DNA of 64,000 nt, taken from Gammaproteobacteria bacterium 45_16_T64. GTDB lineage: Bacteria > Pseudomonadota > Gammaproteobacteria > Pseudomonadales > Ketobacteraceae. Below the pieces are notes generated by a model, which had not been told where the DNA came from, made no database searches, and saw nothing but the letters and a program-made list of their open reading frames with translations. Positions 9,134 through 17,971 of the stretch are shown here, piece by piece. The translations under genes were made by a program, and so were the position numbers. Numbering within the stretch: position 1 is the stretch's first letter; each line of letters begins with the position of its first letter. The DNA is taken from assembly GCA_002162955.1 (NCBI GenBank), contig MABD01000037.1, positions 62,001 to 126,000 of the forward strand, read 5' to 3'.

Positions 9134-10738
9134 TTAGTATAACTCCCATTCCTGTTGCTGAATCAGCCCCACAAACTCTTTCAGGGTGGAGTCCAACGGG
9201 CGGTCCTCCTCCAAAAACTCAAATCGCTGAAATACTTCCTGCTTCATATCCCGCATTGCATCCGTCAAATTCGCATCCGTCAAACGACCTTCTCTCTGTC
9301 GAATCTCCACACCCTGAGATACTGCCAACAAAAGCGCCGCAGCAACTTGCTCGGTCAATTCCAGCACGCGCATACAATCCCTCGCGGCGATTGTACCCAT
9401 ACTCACTTTATCCTGATTGTGACATTCGGTAGAACGAGAGAATACACTCGCAGGCATCGTCCCTTTAAGCGCCTCTGCCGTCCAGGCCGACACTGCTATT
9501 TGCACCGCTTTAAATCCATGATTAATCATTGAACGCTCAGCCGACGCTCCAGAAAGGTTCTTAGGTAAACCATGATTAAATTTCACGTCCATTAACAACG
9601 CCATTTGACGATCCATTAGATCGGCCAAATTAGCGATGCAATTTTTCATGGAGTCCATTACAAATGCGATATGTCCACCATAAAAATGACCGCCATGTAA
9701 GACATGCTCACCCACGCCGTCAATAATGGGGTTATCATTGGCACTATTTAACTCGGTTTCAATGTTTTGCCTCATCCACGGTAGCGCGTCCTGCAAGACA
9801 CCAATAATATGAGGGGCACAACGGATAGAATAACGGTCCTGCAAGCGGCTCGAATTACGGGGAGTTTCATCTGCACAGAGATCTTCTCGAATCCACGTGG
9901 CAATCTGGTTCTGCCCAGGATGCGGTTTCACCGAAAACAATTTCTCATCAAAGTGATAGGCATTACCTTCCAACGCAATCGAGGCGAAACTGGTAATTCT
10001 CGCCACTAACTTTGCTAAATACTCCGCACGCTTGTAAGCAACACACGCAACCCCGGTCATCACCGCAGTACCATTCATGATTGCTAGTGCTTCTTTCGGT
10101 TTGAGTTCAATCGCAGACAACCCCAGCGAATCGTAAACATCTCGGGAAGCCCGTCGCTCGCCTTCAAAAAACACATCACGCTCAGCAACCAATGTTCCCG
10201 CAACGTAAGATAGAGGGGTTAAATCACCACTGGCACCAACCGATCCCTCTTCTGGGATCACGGGAATAATACGACGGTTAATCAAGAGTATGAGCTGGTT
10301 AAGCACCTCCATTCGAACACCCGAATAGCCACGACTCAAAGAAGAGAGGCGCGTTGCAAGAATCGCCATCGCTAAGTTAGGTGAAAAATCTTTCCCCATG
10401 CCACAGCCATGAAATCGTAGCAAATGATAAGGCAGCTCTGGCACCAAGTGAGGTGGTACATCAACGGTACATGAATCACCGTACCCCGTTGTTACGCCAT
10501 AAATAGCCCCATCTTCTTTCCAAAGCTTTTCGAGAAAAGCAGCGCCTTTTTCAATCCTCTCGAGAAAACCTTCGTCAGTTGAGATTTCCACCGCTGCTCG
10601 ACCATAGGCGATGTCGACGACTTCTTCTAAGGTCACTTCCCGGCCGCCAAACGCGACGGATGATGAGGTTTCACTGTTCCATAAAGACATATCGCTACTC
10701 TCGCTACTATCACTACTACTTTTTATCGTGCTATTCAT
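9134..10738 (-). CDS. aromatic amino acid ammonia-lyase (HAL/PAL/TAL family)
   Basis: A 534-residue MIO enzyme. Ala169-Ser170-Gly171 in SVGASGDLTPLSYVAG would form the 4-methylidene-imidazole-5-one group, and Tyr80 in AIYGVTTGYG is the catalytic base. The substrate-selectivity pair reads Phe109-His110 (LLRFHGCGMG), which matches neither the usual histidase Ser-His, the bacterial tyrosine lyase His-Leu, nor the plant PAL Phe-Leu. In this context it would supply an aryl acrylate such as p-coumarate as the polyene starter. The first 16 residues are Ser-rich, and Met17 (position 10690, preceded by GCGAGAG) is an alternative start. Histidase of histidine catabolism is unlikely because no hut genes are present. 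Confidence 0.8.
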   Translation of the reverse strand: MNSTIKSSSDSSESSDMSLWNSETSSSVAFGGREVTLEEVVDIAYGRAAVEISTDEGFLERIEKGAAFLEKLWKEDGAIYGVTTGYGDSCTVDVPPHLVPELPYHLLRFHGCGMGKDFSPNLAMAILATRLSSLSRGYSGVRMEVLNQLILLINRRIIPVIPEEGSVGASGDLTPLSYVAGTLVAERDVFFEGERRASRDVYDSLGLSAIELKPKEALAIMNGTAVMTGVACVAYKRAEYLAKLVARITSFASIALEGNAYHFDEKLFSVKPHPGQNQIATWIREDLCADETPRNSSRLQDRYSIRCAPHIIGVLQDALPWMRQNIETELNSANDNPIIDGVGEHVLHGGHFYGGHIAFVMDSMKNCIANLADLMDRQMALLMDVKFNHGLPKNLSGASAERSMINHGFKAVQIAVSAWTAEALKGTMPASVFSRSTECHNQDKVSMGTIAARDCMRVLELTEQVAAALLLAVSQGVEIRQREGRLTDANLTDAMRDMKQEVFQRFEFLEEDRPLDSTLKEFVGLIQQQEWELY

Positions 10739-10765
10739 AATCTATTACTCTTTTGGTATCGAGAT

Positions 10766-11734
10766 CTATTTATGCTCGTACCAAAAATCAAAGAAGTTGT
10801 ACCATTGCAGTGGATACCTTACTGCAAAATATTCTAATCGGCGGGCATACGTTTCGGTAACCGCTTTCAATGCCTCTTGACGGCTTTTCCGGGGTAACAC
10901 AATACGCTCTGAAAATGCTTCAAAATGAATGCTGAATCCCGAAGACTCTTTCATACAAAATAACAAATAAACGGGACACTTAAGAATGCTTGCCAATATG
11001 AAAGGCCCTTGCGGGAACGACGCGGGCTGACCTAGGAAATCCAGTCGCGAATTACGGCCTGGGTTATCAACCGACAAACGATCACCCACAATAATAATCA
11101 GCTCACCGTTGGACACTTTATCTTGCAGCATTATCGCTGTATCCGGCCCAATGGATGTCACTTGCAATAATTCAGCAGTAACATTGGGGTTAGCCTTTTT
11201 TAGCACTCGGTTAAAGTTCTCTGCGTGATGTGTATGAACCAGCACATTCAACTTCATATCATGCTCACCTTGCCCTAACGCACGACACAACTCCATATTG
11301 CCAATATGGGATGCAAACACGATACCACCGCGTTTTTCTTTTGCTGTCTGCAAAAATAAATTTCTATTACTAAATTCAATATTCCCTCTCGGCACCTTCC
11401 CCAACCAGGATGCAATCTTATCAATAAGAGAGTTACCGAAAGATATCAGGTGTTGAAAACTATTCCAACGAGTTGGCACTTTAGAAAACGGGCTAGACTC
11501 GGGGTCAAACTGGTATGCACGCGATAAGAAATCCTTCGAATACCGTCTTGCATCACCACCAAAAAAGAAAAAATAGACCATTACCGGATACAGCACCAAG
11601 GTAAACATCCAACGGCCAATATACCGATAGATAAATACCATAACGCTTATTCCCAGGTATACGCCCTTCTCCTCTATTGCGGCCCAGTGCTTTTCTGTCA
11701 CAACAGTAGACTCAACGGGATCAGCTGGAGGCAA
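10766..11734 (-). CDS. LpxL/HtrB-like acyltransferase (C-terminal half of ApeJ, free-standing)
   Basis: A 322-residue membrane-anchored acyltransferase. An N-terminal hydrophobic helix (about residues 28-58) is followed by the lysophospholipid-acyltransferase motif HIGNME (His143, Glu148, the HX4D/E pair). The proposed start is a TTG preceded by a strong purine-rich site (AAGGGGGTGGG); there is no ATG before the conserved helix. It overlaps the glycosyltransferase gene by 14 bases. In E. coli-type clusters the glycosyltransferase and this acyltransferase are fused as ApeJ; here they are separate. It probably attaches the aryl polyene or a fatty acid to the lipid anchor. Confidence 0.75.
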   Translation of the reverse strand: MPPADPVESTVVTEKHWAAIEEKGVYLGISVMVFIYRYIGRWMFTLVLYPVMVYFFFFGGDARRYSKDFLSRAYQFDPESSPFSKVPTRWNSFQHLISFGNSLIDKIASWLGKVPRGNIEFSNRNLFLQTAKEKRGGIVFASHIGNMELCRALGQGEHDMKLNVLVHTHHAENFNRVLKKANPNVTAELLQVTSIGPDTAIMLQDKVSNGELIIIVGDRLSVDNPGRNSRLDFLGQPASFPQGPFILASILKCPVYLLFCMKESSGFSIHFEAFSERIVLPRKSRQEALKAVTETYARRLEYFAVRYPLQWYNFFDFWYEHK

Positions 11735-12494
11735 AACCCACCCCCTTGATTGCTCGCTTTAGTAACCAAGCAGGCAGCCTTATTAACATGCCAAAGAATA
11801 GGCGACTATGCATGTAGCTAATTTGTACATTATCTCGTAGCACATCAAAATGCGAGACGCCATCGTAAGGGTATTGCACAAGTGTAGGTACATTAACAAT
11901 ATCAACATTGCGCCAAAAAAGTCGCACAACTACTTCTGTATCGAAACTCATACGTTGACCTAACGATGCTTCTCGAATCACTTCATTCGTTTTCGTTATT
12001 GGATAAACTCTAAAACCACACATTGTATCTTTTATTGCAAATGAGAGCGTCTCTATCCATACCCATGTGTGAGTAATATATCGTCCATACAAGCGAGACT
12101 TGGGCACACTTTCATCGTATTCGGCTTGCCCTAAAATTAACGCGCCTGGGTTTTGATTCATTTTCGACAAAAAACGCGGCAGATCATCAAGATTATGCTG
12201 ACCGTCGGCGTCTATTTGTATCGCATGCGTAAACCCTTGCAATTCCAATTTCATTAGACCTGCCGTTACCGCCGCACCTTTACCCTGGTTAACCGCTAGG
12301 CGAATCCCCGTCACCCATGACCTATTAGTAATCGCGCTGGCAATAACATCTTGGCACTCTTGATCACTACCATCATCCACAAGTAAACAGGGAAAACCAA
12401 ACGGCTCCAACTGATCTAGCACGTAATCCAAGGCTCCACCGTGATTATAGACAGGAATCACTACCGCAATATTTAAGTCACTATTACTGTTCAC
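11721..12494 (-). CDS. family 2 glycosyltransferase (N-terminal half of ApeJ, free-standing)
   Basis: A 257-residue GT-A glycosyltransferase with VVIPVYNH at the N-terminus, Asp40-Asp41 in LVDDGSD and the metal-binding Asp95-x-Asp97 in IDADGQH, as in dolichyl-phosphate mannose synthase-like enzymes. Membrane helices are lacking, so it is probably a peripheral cytoplasmic enzyme. The GTG start has an excellent GGGAGGT site 5-6 bases upstream, inside the preceding dehydratase gene. It probably glycosylates the lipid headgroup that carries the aryl polyene. Confidence 0.8.
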   Translation of the reverse strand: MNSNSDLNIAVVIPVYNHGGALDYVLDQLEPFGFPCLLVDDGSDQECQDVIASAITNRSWVTGIRLAVNQGKGAAVTAGLMKLELQGFTHAIQIDADGQHNLDDLPRFLSKMNQNPGALILGQAEYDESVPKSRLYGRYITHTWVWIETLSFAIKDTMCGFRVYPITKTNEVIREASLGQRMSFDTEVVVRLFWRNVDIVNVPTLVQYPYDGVSHFDVLRDNVQISYMHSRLFFGMLIRLPAWLLKRAIKGVGFASS

Positions 12495-12846
12495 ATATAC
12501 CTCCCAGCACTATTCTTCCCGACGAACACGCGCCAGTTTCAGAGGCGTAGCTAAAAAGCAATTTTTGTTTGTCTTCATTAAAAGAGAGCGTGAGTTTAAC
12601 CTGCTGATTCGGCGCTATCACTTCTTTAAATTTGATAACCTCTAAAGAAGAAAATTGACCTTCACAATGAAAATGTAAGCGGCCAAAATGTACAGCCCAA
12701 TCAATTTGCACTACCCCAGGCAATAAGGACGCCTGATCAAAGTGGCCATCGAAATATTTAAGATTTTCAGGTATCTGTAACGTTAATACTACGTTAGCCC
12801 CATCTACCTCTGTCTGCACCACTGTCGGCATGTCATTATTCATCAT
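12484..12846 (-). CDS. apeI: hotdog-fold 3-hydroxyacyl-ACP dehydratase (ApeI-like)
   Basis: A 120-residue FabZ/FabA-like hotdog domain with the motif FDGHFDQASLLPGVVQ, where the His is the expected catalytic residue. It is short for a FabZ, but normal for ApeI, which works with ApeP. The start was placed at the ATG at 12846 because GGGGGTGG lies 6 bases before it; an in-frame GTG three codons upstream is possible. It overlaps the ligase gene before it by 11 bases and the glycosyltransferase gene after it by 11. Confidence 0.78.
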   Translation of the reverse strand: MMNNDMPTVVQTEVDGANVVLTLQIPENLKYFDGHFDQASLLPGVVQIDWAVHFGRLHFHCEGQFSSLEVIKFKEVIAPNQQVKLTLSFNEDKQKLLFSYASETGACSSGRIVLGGICEQ

Positions 12847-14284
12847 TTGAGCCACCCCCTACTTCACTCATTAAAAATAACGCCTGTAATTCGCCTACGA
12901 CCGTTTTGCCTTGCGTATTAATAGGTAGCTCCGATACAAAGCGCCACTTACGAGGTAATAGCACAGATTCGAATACCTGCTCTAAATAGCTTTTTAACAC
13001 CAATACAACATCTCGCTTTTTACCTGCCCGTAGTGCAACAACACCTTCGTTCGATAAACACGCGACAACCCCCAAGCACTGCCGCTTCCCTTCTAGCACC
13101 AGCACTTTTGCTTCATGAACCCAGTCATGTTTCAGCAACAACGCTTCCATCCCACTGAGCGAAATCCGTTTCTCCTCAATTTTTGCAATACGATCTGCTC
13201 GTCCACGCAAGGTAAATCGACCATCAACGCCAACCGAAACAACATCCCCCATTTCAAACCAATCGTTGGCAAAACAGTACGGTGATTTCACTTGCAACTG
13301 ATTATTTTCAATTGACTGTCGAATTTGAACGCCACTTAACGGTTTCCAAAGGCTAGATTCAGCACCCTCTTGATCTCCACAAGCAATCGCACGAAAACCT
13401 ACCCCTCCCGTCTCAGAACTACCGAACACTTCAACTACCGCGCTGCCGGTCAGTGTTTGATAGGTCACATTCGAGTCGAATGTGAGAGGTCCACCCGATG
13501 AAAATGTCAACTCAGCATATGTCCCGATATCATTTAGCCCTACGCCATCAGAAACTCGCTTTATATGCGCAGGACTCGACACGATAATTGTCTTGGTACC
13601 ATATGACTCATAGAGTCGTTTTATAACTGCCGATAGATCTTCTGGAAACTCAAAACGCTTTGCACAAAATGCACGCCCGCTACATACAGGCCAAAGCAAG
13701 CGGAATAGCAAACCGTAAATATGCTGATGAGATACTGTCGCCACAAAACACGACGCGACTATTTTATCCCCCCACGTTAACTCAAGGGTGCTCACTTCGG
13801 ATTCAAACTGACCAATATTCTTAGGAATAACATCCGCTTCACCAGTAGAGCCTGATGTATAGATTTCTATCTTTGTTTCGGAAAAATCCCGTACTGCAGT
13901 AATCGAATTAACAACTGATTCAATCTCTGTCGCAGACACCGCAGACACCGGCAAAGCTATATGAGAACACGCCAAGTCAACATCAGACACAAAGCCTGAC
14001 ACACCCTCGTTAAGGGTTCTGATCACATCAGGCTGTGCGTTCATTGGCAACACAGGGTTTATTTCTGCGTGTAACATCGCCAACAACCCCACGAGAAAAT
14101 GGTAGCTACTTTCACAATACAAGCCCCATTTCTCCCCCGCTCGCCCGCTCAGGTGAAGCGACAACCCAGCGACGTCATTTACTAATTCATTGGCAAAAAT
14201 AGGGCGAGTACCATCCCAGGCAATAAGATCATCACCGCGGTGGCGACCATTAAGCACAGAACCTAAAGGCAGAACATCAAACAT
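12836..14284 (-). CDS. apeH: AMP-dependent acyl/aryl acid ligase (ApeH-like)
   Basis: A 482-residue adenylate-forming enzyme with the ATP-binding YTSGSTG loop (142-148) and the GSSETGG motif (288-294). The C-terminal lid domain contains the A8 hinge GRADRIAKIEEKRIS. It should activate the aromatic starter acid (4-hydroxybenzoate or an aryl acrylate) and load it on an ACP. The ATG start overlaps the TGA of the upstream membrane-protein gene. Confidence 0.82.
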   Translation of the reverse strand: MFDVLPLGSVLNGRHRGDDLIAWDGTRPIFANELVNDVAGLSLHLSGRAGEKWGLYCESSYHFLVGLLAMLHAEINPVLPMNAQPDVIRTLNEGVSGFVSDVDLACSHIALPVSAVSATEIESVVNSITAVRDFSETKIEIYTSGSTGEADVIPKNIGQFESEVSTLELTWGDKIVASCFVATVSHQHIYGLLFRLLWPVCSGRAFCAKRFEFPEDLSAVIKRLYESYGTKTIIVSSPAHIKRVSDGVGLNDIGTYAELTFSSGGPLTFDSNVTYQTLTGSAVVEVFGSSETGGVGFRAIACGDQEGAESSLWKPLSGVQIRQSIENNQLQVKSPYCFANDWFEMGDVVSVGVDGRFTLRGRADRIAKIEEKRISLSGMEALLLKHDWVHEAKVLVLEGKRQCLGVVACLSNEGVVALRAGKKRDVVLVLKSYLEQVFESVLLPRKWRFVSELPINTQGKTVVGELQALFLMSEVGGGSNDE

Positions 14285-14837
14285 CAACAGCCCCCTTACT
14301 TCTCTTCACCCAAAAACGCACACATAATTCTGCCCCCATCAACGTTCCCATCAACAGGTAGGCAATCAATCCATTATATAAAGTCCATTGCTCCATGCTG
14401 CCTTCCACAACCGTCCAAAGCGCTATGGAACCGTTCAACACGAAAAAAACACACCACAACACAGTGACTTTTTTTGTGTATTCTATTGCATCATCCTCAA
14501 GATCAGGCTCTTTCAACCGGGCCAAGCGCTCAATCATAGAGGGGGGCCAAAGCAAGGTAGAAATAAACACTGCAAACATTAAGCCATTCATGAGCACAGG
14601 GTATAATTTCAAATACAACGTTTCGTTGGTGAATACTATCGCCGATGCCAACAAACACCCCCCAGCGGTCATCAGTATCAACTGGCCACTCATCGACGCT
14701 TTTGAGGCAAACATCCGTAACACTAAAACGCCAAGTAACAGCAGGCCTAGGGTTTTCACTTCAAAAACCTGAAGCCCAAAGTAGACTGCCAATGGATAGA
14801 GCGCAATAATGATACCGACGATGATTTTTAACACCAT
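14277..14837 (-). CDS. apeG: six-helix membrane protein of the aryl polyene cluster (ApeG-like, COG4648)
   Basis: A 186-residue integral membrane protein with about six hydrophobic helices and almost no soluble domain. Members of this family sit between the ACP and ligase genes of aryl polyene clusters, as here. Function unknown; a role in holding the enzymes at the membrane or in lipid transfer is a guess. It follows the second ACP gene by about 23 bases. Confidence 0.7.
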   Translation of the reverse strand: MVLKIIVGIIIALYPLAVYFGLQVFEVKTLGLLLLGVLVLRMFASKASMSGQLILMTAGGCLLASAIVFTNETLYLKLYPVLMNGLMFAVFISTLLWPPSMIERLARLKEPDLEDDAIEYTKKVTVLWCVFFVLNGSIALWTVVEGSMEQWTLYNGLIAYLLMGTLMGAELCVRFWVKRSKGAVDV

Positions 14838-14860
14838 AAGGGAATATCTATCTGCCTTGT

Positions 14861-15103
14861 TTATTGAAGAGAATGTACGGCATTAACCACATCACTGACA
14901 GTACGCACAGCCTTGAACTCTTCAGGTTGGATTTTCTTACCGGTCACTTCTTTTAACTTCACAACTAAATCAACAGCATCGATACTATCGATATCCAACT
15001 CATCATATAGAGTGGCCTCTAGAGTCACACTCGCTTCTTCAAGCTCGAATAATTCCACAAGGATTTCACGTAACTCCACGAATACCTCATCTTTAGTTTT
15101 CAT
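14861..15103 (-). CDS. apeF: acyl carrier protein 2 (ApeF-like)
   Basis: An 80-residue ACP with the phosphopantetheine attachment serine Ser40 in ELDIDSIDAVDL. The start was set at the ATG at 15103, which has AGAGGG upstream and lies 4 bases after the stop of the first ACP gene; the longer open frame upstream only covers ACP1 sequence in another frame. It carries the starter or growing chain. Confidence 0.88.
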   Translation of the reverse strand: MKTKDEVFVELREILVELFELEEASVTLEATLYDELDIDSIDAVDLVVKLKEVTGKKIQPEEFKAVRTVSDVVNAVHSLQ

Positions 15104-15107
15104 ATTA

Positions 15108-15368
15108 TTAACCCTCTTTGCTTGCGGTGATAAAGGCGGCCAAGGCAGAGACTGACGCAAAGTGTTTCTTGGTATCTTCCGACTCAGCATCAATAGTAAT
15201 TTGGTATTGATTTTTGATGGCTAAACCAAGCTCAAGAGCATCAATTGAATCCAACCCTAACCCGTCTCCGAATAACGGCTCATCGCTCTCAATATCAGCC
15301 ACAGTCATATCTTCCAAGTCCAGTGATTCTATTATGAGCTGCTTGATTTCTGTTGCTAAATCAGACAT
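15108..15368 (-). CDS. apeE: acyl carrier protein 1 (ApeE-like)
   Basis: An 86-residue ACP with Ser41 in GLGLDSIDALEL as the 4'-phosphopantetheine site, and the acidic helix II typical of ACPs. Two consecutive ACP genes are a hallmark of aryl polyene clusters; one is thought to carry the chain and the other to assist loading. It overlaps the acyltransferase gene by 8 bases. Confidence 0.88.
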   Translation of the reverse strand: MSDLATEIKQLIIESLDLEDMTVADIESDEPLFGDGLGLDSIDALELGLAIKNQYQITIDAESEDTKKHFASVSALAAFITASKEG

Positions 15369-16134
15369 TCGTTTGTACCTCCTGAGTAAAATAATTTTCT
15401 AAGTATCGGGTCAATAATCGTGTCGCCATCGTTGAATTCGGTGCGCCCTCAATGAGTGAGGCGACATCCATATCATCAGCAATATAAATCGACACTTTGA
15501 ATTTTTTGTTAGGTATTTGGTACCATTTTTCTGCTTTGGTAAGGGTGGTGGGTGACACTCGAATCGTCACCGGCCGAATTTTACACTTTGCCCTAATCGC
15601 AATATTTGCCGCCCCGCGCTGAAATCGTAATGCTTCTCCCGCAGAGGTTCTTGTTCCCTCAGGAAACACAACGAGCGAGTTCCCCTGAGAAAGGCTATCC
15701 ACACAATCATCCATTAACGCTTCAGCACCATCGTTACCAATATATCCGGCGGCTCTAATGGGTCCATAAGTAAAGGGATTACGAACCAATGCCTGCTTTA
15801 CGATACAATCCACTTTTTTCATCAACGAAATAAGAAATACAACGTCAATTAGCGAAGGGTGGTTCGCCAAGATAAGGCAAGGTTCACCTTCCAATTTATC
15901 TCGCCCAATTATCTCGTAGTCCAAAATACCCACTTGATTCATAAACCCAATAAAGAATCGAAAAGCCAAGTGAACGATATACTGCCCAACAACCTTTCTT
16001 CGTTGTGGATTCCAAATCAATAGGTTAATCAACGGAAACAACGTAAGACTGAGAAGCAAACCTCCAAGTCCAAACATTGCAAAACTCACCCCCGTAGCCA
16101 TGAGCCGCCAAAGATAATTTATTTGGCTAAGCAT
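15361..16134 (-). CDS. 1-acyl-glycerol-3-phosphate acyltransferase-like protein (ApeD-like)
   Basis: A 257-residue PlsC-family acyltransferase. An N-terminal membrane segment (about residues 12-42) precedes the catalytic NHPSLID (His92, Asp97) and the substrate-binding FPEGTRT motif (157-163). It probably transfers an acyl or aryl polyene group to a glycerolipid-type acceptor at the inner membrane. It overlaps the first gene of the operon by 8 bases and the ACP gene by 8. Housekeeping PlsC is unlikely in this context. Confidence 0.78.
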   Translation of the reverse strand: MLSQINYLWRLMATGVSFAMFGLGGLLLSLTLFPLINLLIWNPQRRKVVGQYIVHLAFRFFIGFMNQVGILDYEIIGRDKLEGEPCLILANHPSLIDVVFLISLMKKVDCIVKQALVRNPFTYGPIRAAGYIGNDGAEALMDDCVDSLSQGNSLVVFPEGTRTSAGEALRFQRGAANIAIRAKCKIRPVTIRVSPTTLTKAEKWYQIPNKKFKVSIYIADDMDVASLIEGAPNSTMATRLLTRYLENYFTQEVQTNV

Positions 16135-16894
16135 TCTGCCTCCAGACCCAGGAACTGCGAGCCCCCGGTATCTTGCATTCCGTTTCTTGCGACAATAGGA
16201 AATTTAACACCGCCAGCGATTGTGGCTCTGGTAGTCCCGCCCTTTCTGTTAGCACCTCGACAGGACTATCAAAGGAACTAAAGCTAAGCCGTTTACCGGT
16301 GTTATCGCCCCTTGCCAATAGCAATGCCAAGGCAAATGAGCGCTGCATTTCATCCGCAAAGGGTAGTAAATGCTCGGGTAACGGTTCCTCAGCAATCACT
16401 ACCAGCACAGTTTCTGCATCGTCAGAGTTTAGTAACATAGAGGCCTCTCGCAGACCTTCTACCAACGTATCCCTACCAGCAGCAAGTGACACAGAAGGTG
16501 ACTTGTCTTTGTTTGCAATGGAATACAAACCTGACGCTGCATTGTGAACAGATAAACTAAACCCCGTTGGGGATAAATCTTCATCTAGTGACAAAGATTC
16601 AAGCAACCCAACCGTACGGGTCAGCTCACCATGCCTTGAACAAAAAACCGTACGATCCGCAACAACTTGCTGCCCTTCTTTGCTTAAACATTCAAATGCG
16701 ACTTTAACGGCCATCTTGCTTAATTGGCTAAGGCGCCTTCGTAACATAGGTTTCACAAAGGGCAGTTCTGGCACACCACTTTCTAGAGGCATGCGCTGCT
16801 TGCGAGCCCACGCCTCCCAATCATCACTACTTTCTATTCCTGGTGACCAGGCATACCATTGATTTACATTTAAATGGATTGCATTATCATCCAT
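16127..16894 (-). CDS. apeC: ketosynthase-like chain length factor (ApeC-like), first gene of the aryl polyene operon
   Basis: A 255-residue protein resembling only the N-terminal part of a ketosynthase. At the place of the active-site cysteine the sequence reads SLAAGRDT, so the catalytic Cys is missing; the late His-containing half is absent. In characterised aryl polyene systems this protein pairs with ApeO as a chain-length factor. The start was set at the ATG at 16894; an upstream TTG (16912) would add six residues. It is the promoter-proximal gene of the operon. Confidence 0.75.
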   Translation of the reverse strand: MDDNAIHLNVNQWYAWSPGIESSDDWEAWARKQRMPLESGVPELPFVKPMLRRRLSQLSKMAVKVAFECLSKEGQQVVADRTVFCSRHGELTRTVGLLESLSLDEDLSPTGFSLSVHNAASGLYSIANKDKSPSVSLAAGRDTLVEGLREASMLLNSDDAETVLVVIAEEPLPEHLLPFADEMQRSFALALLLARGDNTGKRLSFSSFDSPVEVLTERAGLPEPQSLAVLNFLLSQETECKIPGARSSWVWRQNA

Positions 16895-17092
16895 ACAACA
16901 CACCAGCCCCAAATAGCGAGAAATATAATTACTTATTAATCAAGTAGTTAAAAATAGAAGAAGGCACGACCTGTCGCATTACTGCTCAGATTACAGAGTC
17001 GTACCCAAAAGATGCGCAATTCTATCAAAAACCCTATGCGCCCACCATTACCCCGCGCGGTTTTTGGTTAAAGTTTGTTACTTTCAAAGTAA

Positions 17093-17114
17093 AAAGACGC
17101 CTCAAAAAGCGTCT
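17093..17114 (-). terminator. rho-independent terminator of the lipoprotein gene
   Basis: AGACGC (17095-17100) pairs with GCGTCT (17109-17114) across an 8-nt loop. On the minus strand the stem is followed by five T residues. It lies about 50 bases after the lipoprotein stop and insulates the aryl polyene operon downstream. Confidence 0.7.
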
Positions 17115-17165
17115 CTTTAACCTTATTGCGGAGCCGACGATTTAGTCCGCCAGCAACACTGATTA

Positions 17166-17744
17166 TTATTTGATAGATGACACCTTTCCAGCCTCATCAA
17201 AATTCACCGCCATCGTACCCCAATTATTACGCCAGTATATCCAAGTATTCAGCTCTAATGACCGAGTCCTGTGTTTAGGGGGCATTCCCATAGCCAGTTC
17301 CACCCCTTTTTTAGACATACCAACCAGTGGAACCCCCAGCCTAATTCCCTTCTTGTCAATTTTGCCCAGCCCATTTACGACGGATTTATTACACTGACTA
17401 CCAAAATAACTCGGTAGATTTTCTGCCAACCCTCCCACTATTGCACGATGGTTAACAAACACATACTGCTGGCCAGTATCTTTCACCAAGAATTTCATCG
17501 CTTTATTTTTGATCGATACAACGTCTACTTCAGTACATAGCGGAATCAATCCCGCCAATTGGTGATTGACGGCAGACAGCTTATGGCGTTTCGGGTCAGG
17601 GTGTAAGTTCGACAGGGTATAGAGTGGCGTGATGGATGCTAAATCAACACCTGAAGGTGTCTTCACTTCCAGTTGACTACAGCCTGAAACAACAAACACG
17701 ACACTCGCTAACGTTAGACTCTGTAGTACCTTTTTAGGGATCAT
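17166..17744 (-). CDS. lipoprotein with a BamE/SmpA-like C-terminal domain
   Basis: A 192-residue predicted lipoprotein. The start was set at the ATG at 17744, preceded by AAAGGATAGAAAGG, which gives a short signal peptide ending in VVSGC (Cys22); the longer open frame upstream lacks a signal sequence at its start. The last about 60 residues (KKGVELAMGMPPKH..LELNTWIYWRN..MAVNFDEAGKV) have the pattern of BamE/SmpA/OmlA domains, where a G-x-P turn is followed by a WxY strand and an FD.GKV hairpin. It probably faces the periplasm from the outer membrane. Not BamE itself: it is longer and lies outside the bamE context. Confidence 0.6.
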   Translation of the reverse strand: MIPKKVLQSLTLASVVFVVSGCSQLEVKTPSGVDLASITPLYTLSNLHPDPKRHKLSAVNHQLAGLIPLCTEVDVVSIKNKAMKFLVKDTGQQYVFVNHRAIVGGLAENLPSYFGSQCNKSVVNGLGKIDKKGIRLGVPLVGMSKKGVELAMGMPPKHRTRSLELNTWIYWRNNWGTMAVNFDEAGKVSSIK

Positions 17745-17971
17745 CCTTTCTATCCTTTTGTTAAATGGCCAGTTAATTAATCTTCCCGTGGGCAACGGCC
17801 TGTCTCGCCCAACGAAATAGTAGCCGAGAAGCCATGTGCAGCCAACCACAAACTCAACCCTCAAGCATCCTGACAACTATTCCTGGTTAATTCTCAGCAT
17901 AAGACCTATATTTAAAGCAGCCTTAGCAACGAAGGTGACCAATACTTGGCACCCTAACGAAAAGAACGACT

